Shown: positions 63,874 to 64,000 of the stretch, piece by piece
How the letters are laid out: each line of letters begins with the position of its first letter
Numbering within the stretch: the first letter of the stretch is position 1
Assembly: GCF_006476605.1 (NCBI RefSeq)
Contig: NZ_ML636808.1
Span: 62,001 to 126,000 of the forward strand
Reading direction: 5' to 3'
Length of the DNA stretch: 64,000 nucleotides
From: Brucella gallinifaecis
Lineage (GTDB): Bacteria; Pseudomonadota; Alphaproteobacteria; Rhizobiales; Rhizobiaceae
Notes under the pieces: model-generated
Database searches by the model: none
Told to the model about the DNA's origin: nothing
Seen by the model: only the letters and a program-made list of their open reading frames with translations
Made by a program: the position numbers and the translations under genes

Positions 63874-64000
63874 TCAGGGTTGTGTCTGCCGTGTCCAAAA
63901 TCGTTCCATCCCGTCTTTAACATTGCCAATGTCTTCATCCGTTCCCAACAGCTCGAAGCGATAGAGATAGGGAACCTGACATTTGGCAGAGATAATCTTG
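63874..64000 (-). CDS. nrdI: NrdI flavodoxin-like protein, C-terminal part only
   Basis: The minus strand carries an open frame from the window edge to a TGA at 63874-63876 that reads [37 protein letters not shown]. This matches the C-terminus of NrdI (KC-VP-LYRFEL-GT--DIENVR-GV-EFW-RQ), the flavodoxin that supplies oxidant for the manganese cofactor of NrdF. About 41 residues are visible; the rest lies to the right of the window. It settles the class Ib (nrdHIEF) identity of the operon. Confidence 0.9.
   Translation of the reverse strand, partial: KIISAKCQVPYLYRFELLGTDEDIGNVKDGMERFWTRQTQP

Overview
The window reads as a chromosome segment of an alphaproteobacterium of the order Hyphomicrobiales, most likely Brucellaceae (Ochrobactrum/Pseudochrobactrum-like). 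Reasons: the OxyR-KatA pair, a zinc-finger DinB with a GTTC-N7-GTTC SOS box, a NadQ-type Nudix regulator, and a large stock of IclR, TRAP, Pot-type and Liv-type catabolic modules. The genus is an inference. Both ends are housekeeping DNA: guaB (5' truncated), oxyR and katA on the left; dinB, rnk, acnB, nadQ-like, nrdF, nrdE and nrdI (truncated by the window edge) on the right.

Between them lies about 50 kb of accessory catabolic DNA. It is framed by tRNA-Ser(TGA) with decayed tyrosine-recombinase, IS6 and Mu B-like remnants (3.9-5.4 kb), and by tRNA-Cys(GCA) with another recombinase remnant and an IS3 orfB remnant (53.3-54.3 kb). This looks like an old, tRNA-associated, layered genomic island whose mobility genes have decayed while its metabolic genes remain intact.

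Layout of the accessory part. (1) 5.4-10.3 kb, minus strand: a LysR regulator and a three-gene 2-aminoethylphosphonate-type ABC importer. (2) 10.7-13.9 kb: a PAS-LuxR regulator divergent from scoA-scoB-thiolase (3-oxoacid activation and thiolysis). (3) 14.0-22.1 kb, minus: GMC oxidoreductase, aldehyde dehydrogenase, cupin, HpcH/HpaI-type aldolase, a divergent dihydroorotate-dehydrogenase-like flavoprotein and a TRAP transporter; the divergent IclR gene and a DUF6282 metallohydrolase follow, with matching GTTCT-N7-AGAAC palindromes. (4) 24.4-38.3 kb: a second IclR, a succinate-semialdehyde-type dehydrogenase, then RidA, amidohydrolase, FAA-family hydrolase, HpaH hydratase and HpaI aldolase, a Pot-type ABC importer, a class III aminotransferase and a third IclR. 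A shared palindrome TTTCATTnAnTGAAA lies before the dehydrogenase, before the ridA operon and before the importer, which ties these genes into one regulon. (5) 38.9-53.1 kb, plus: a Liv-type importer, a DadA/PuuB-like oxidase, an AcoABC-like 2-oxoacid dehydrogenase set whose E2 carries an alpha/beta hydrolase, ProC, an SDR, a cyclophilin-like (DUF3830-like) two-part protein, a GntR regulator and a KstD-like flavoprotein. I do not recognise this gene set as any described pathway.

Putting it together, block 4 should deliver pyruvate and succinate through the 4-hydroxy-2-oxoheptanedioate branch known from homoprotocatechuate degradation, but there is no ring-cleavage dioxygenase; the feeding reactions appear to be hydrolytic or deaminating. 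Block 5 is the best candidate for an undescribed amine or amino-acid catabolic system. Further structure includes a 284-bp MITE, a pair of inverted 54-65 bp palindromic repeats flanking the DUF6282-IclR pair, and IS3 orfA and orfB fragments in opposite orientation at the two ends of block 5, as an inversion would leave them.
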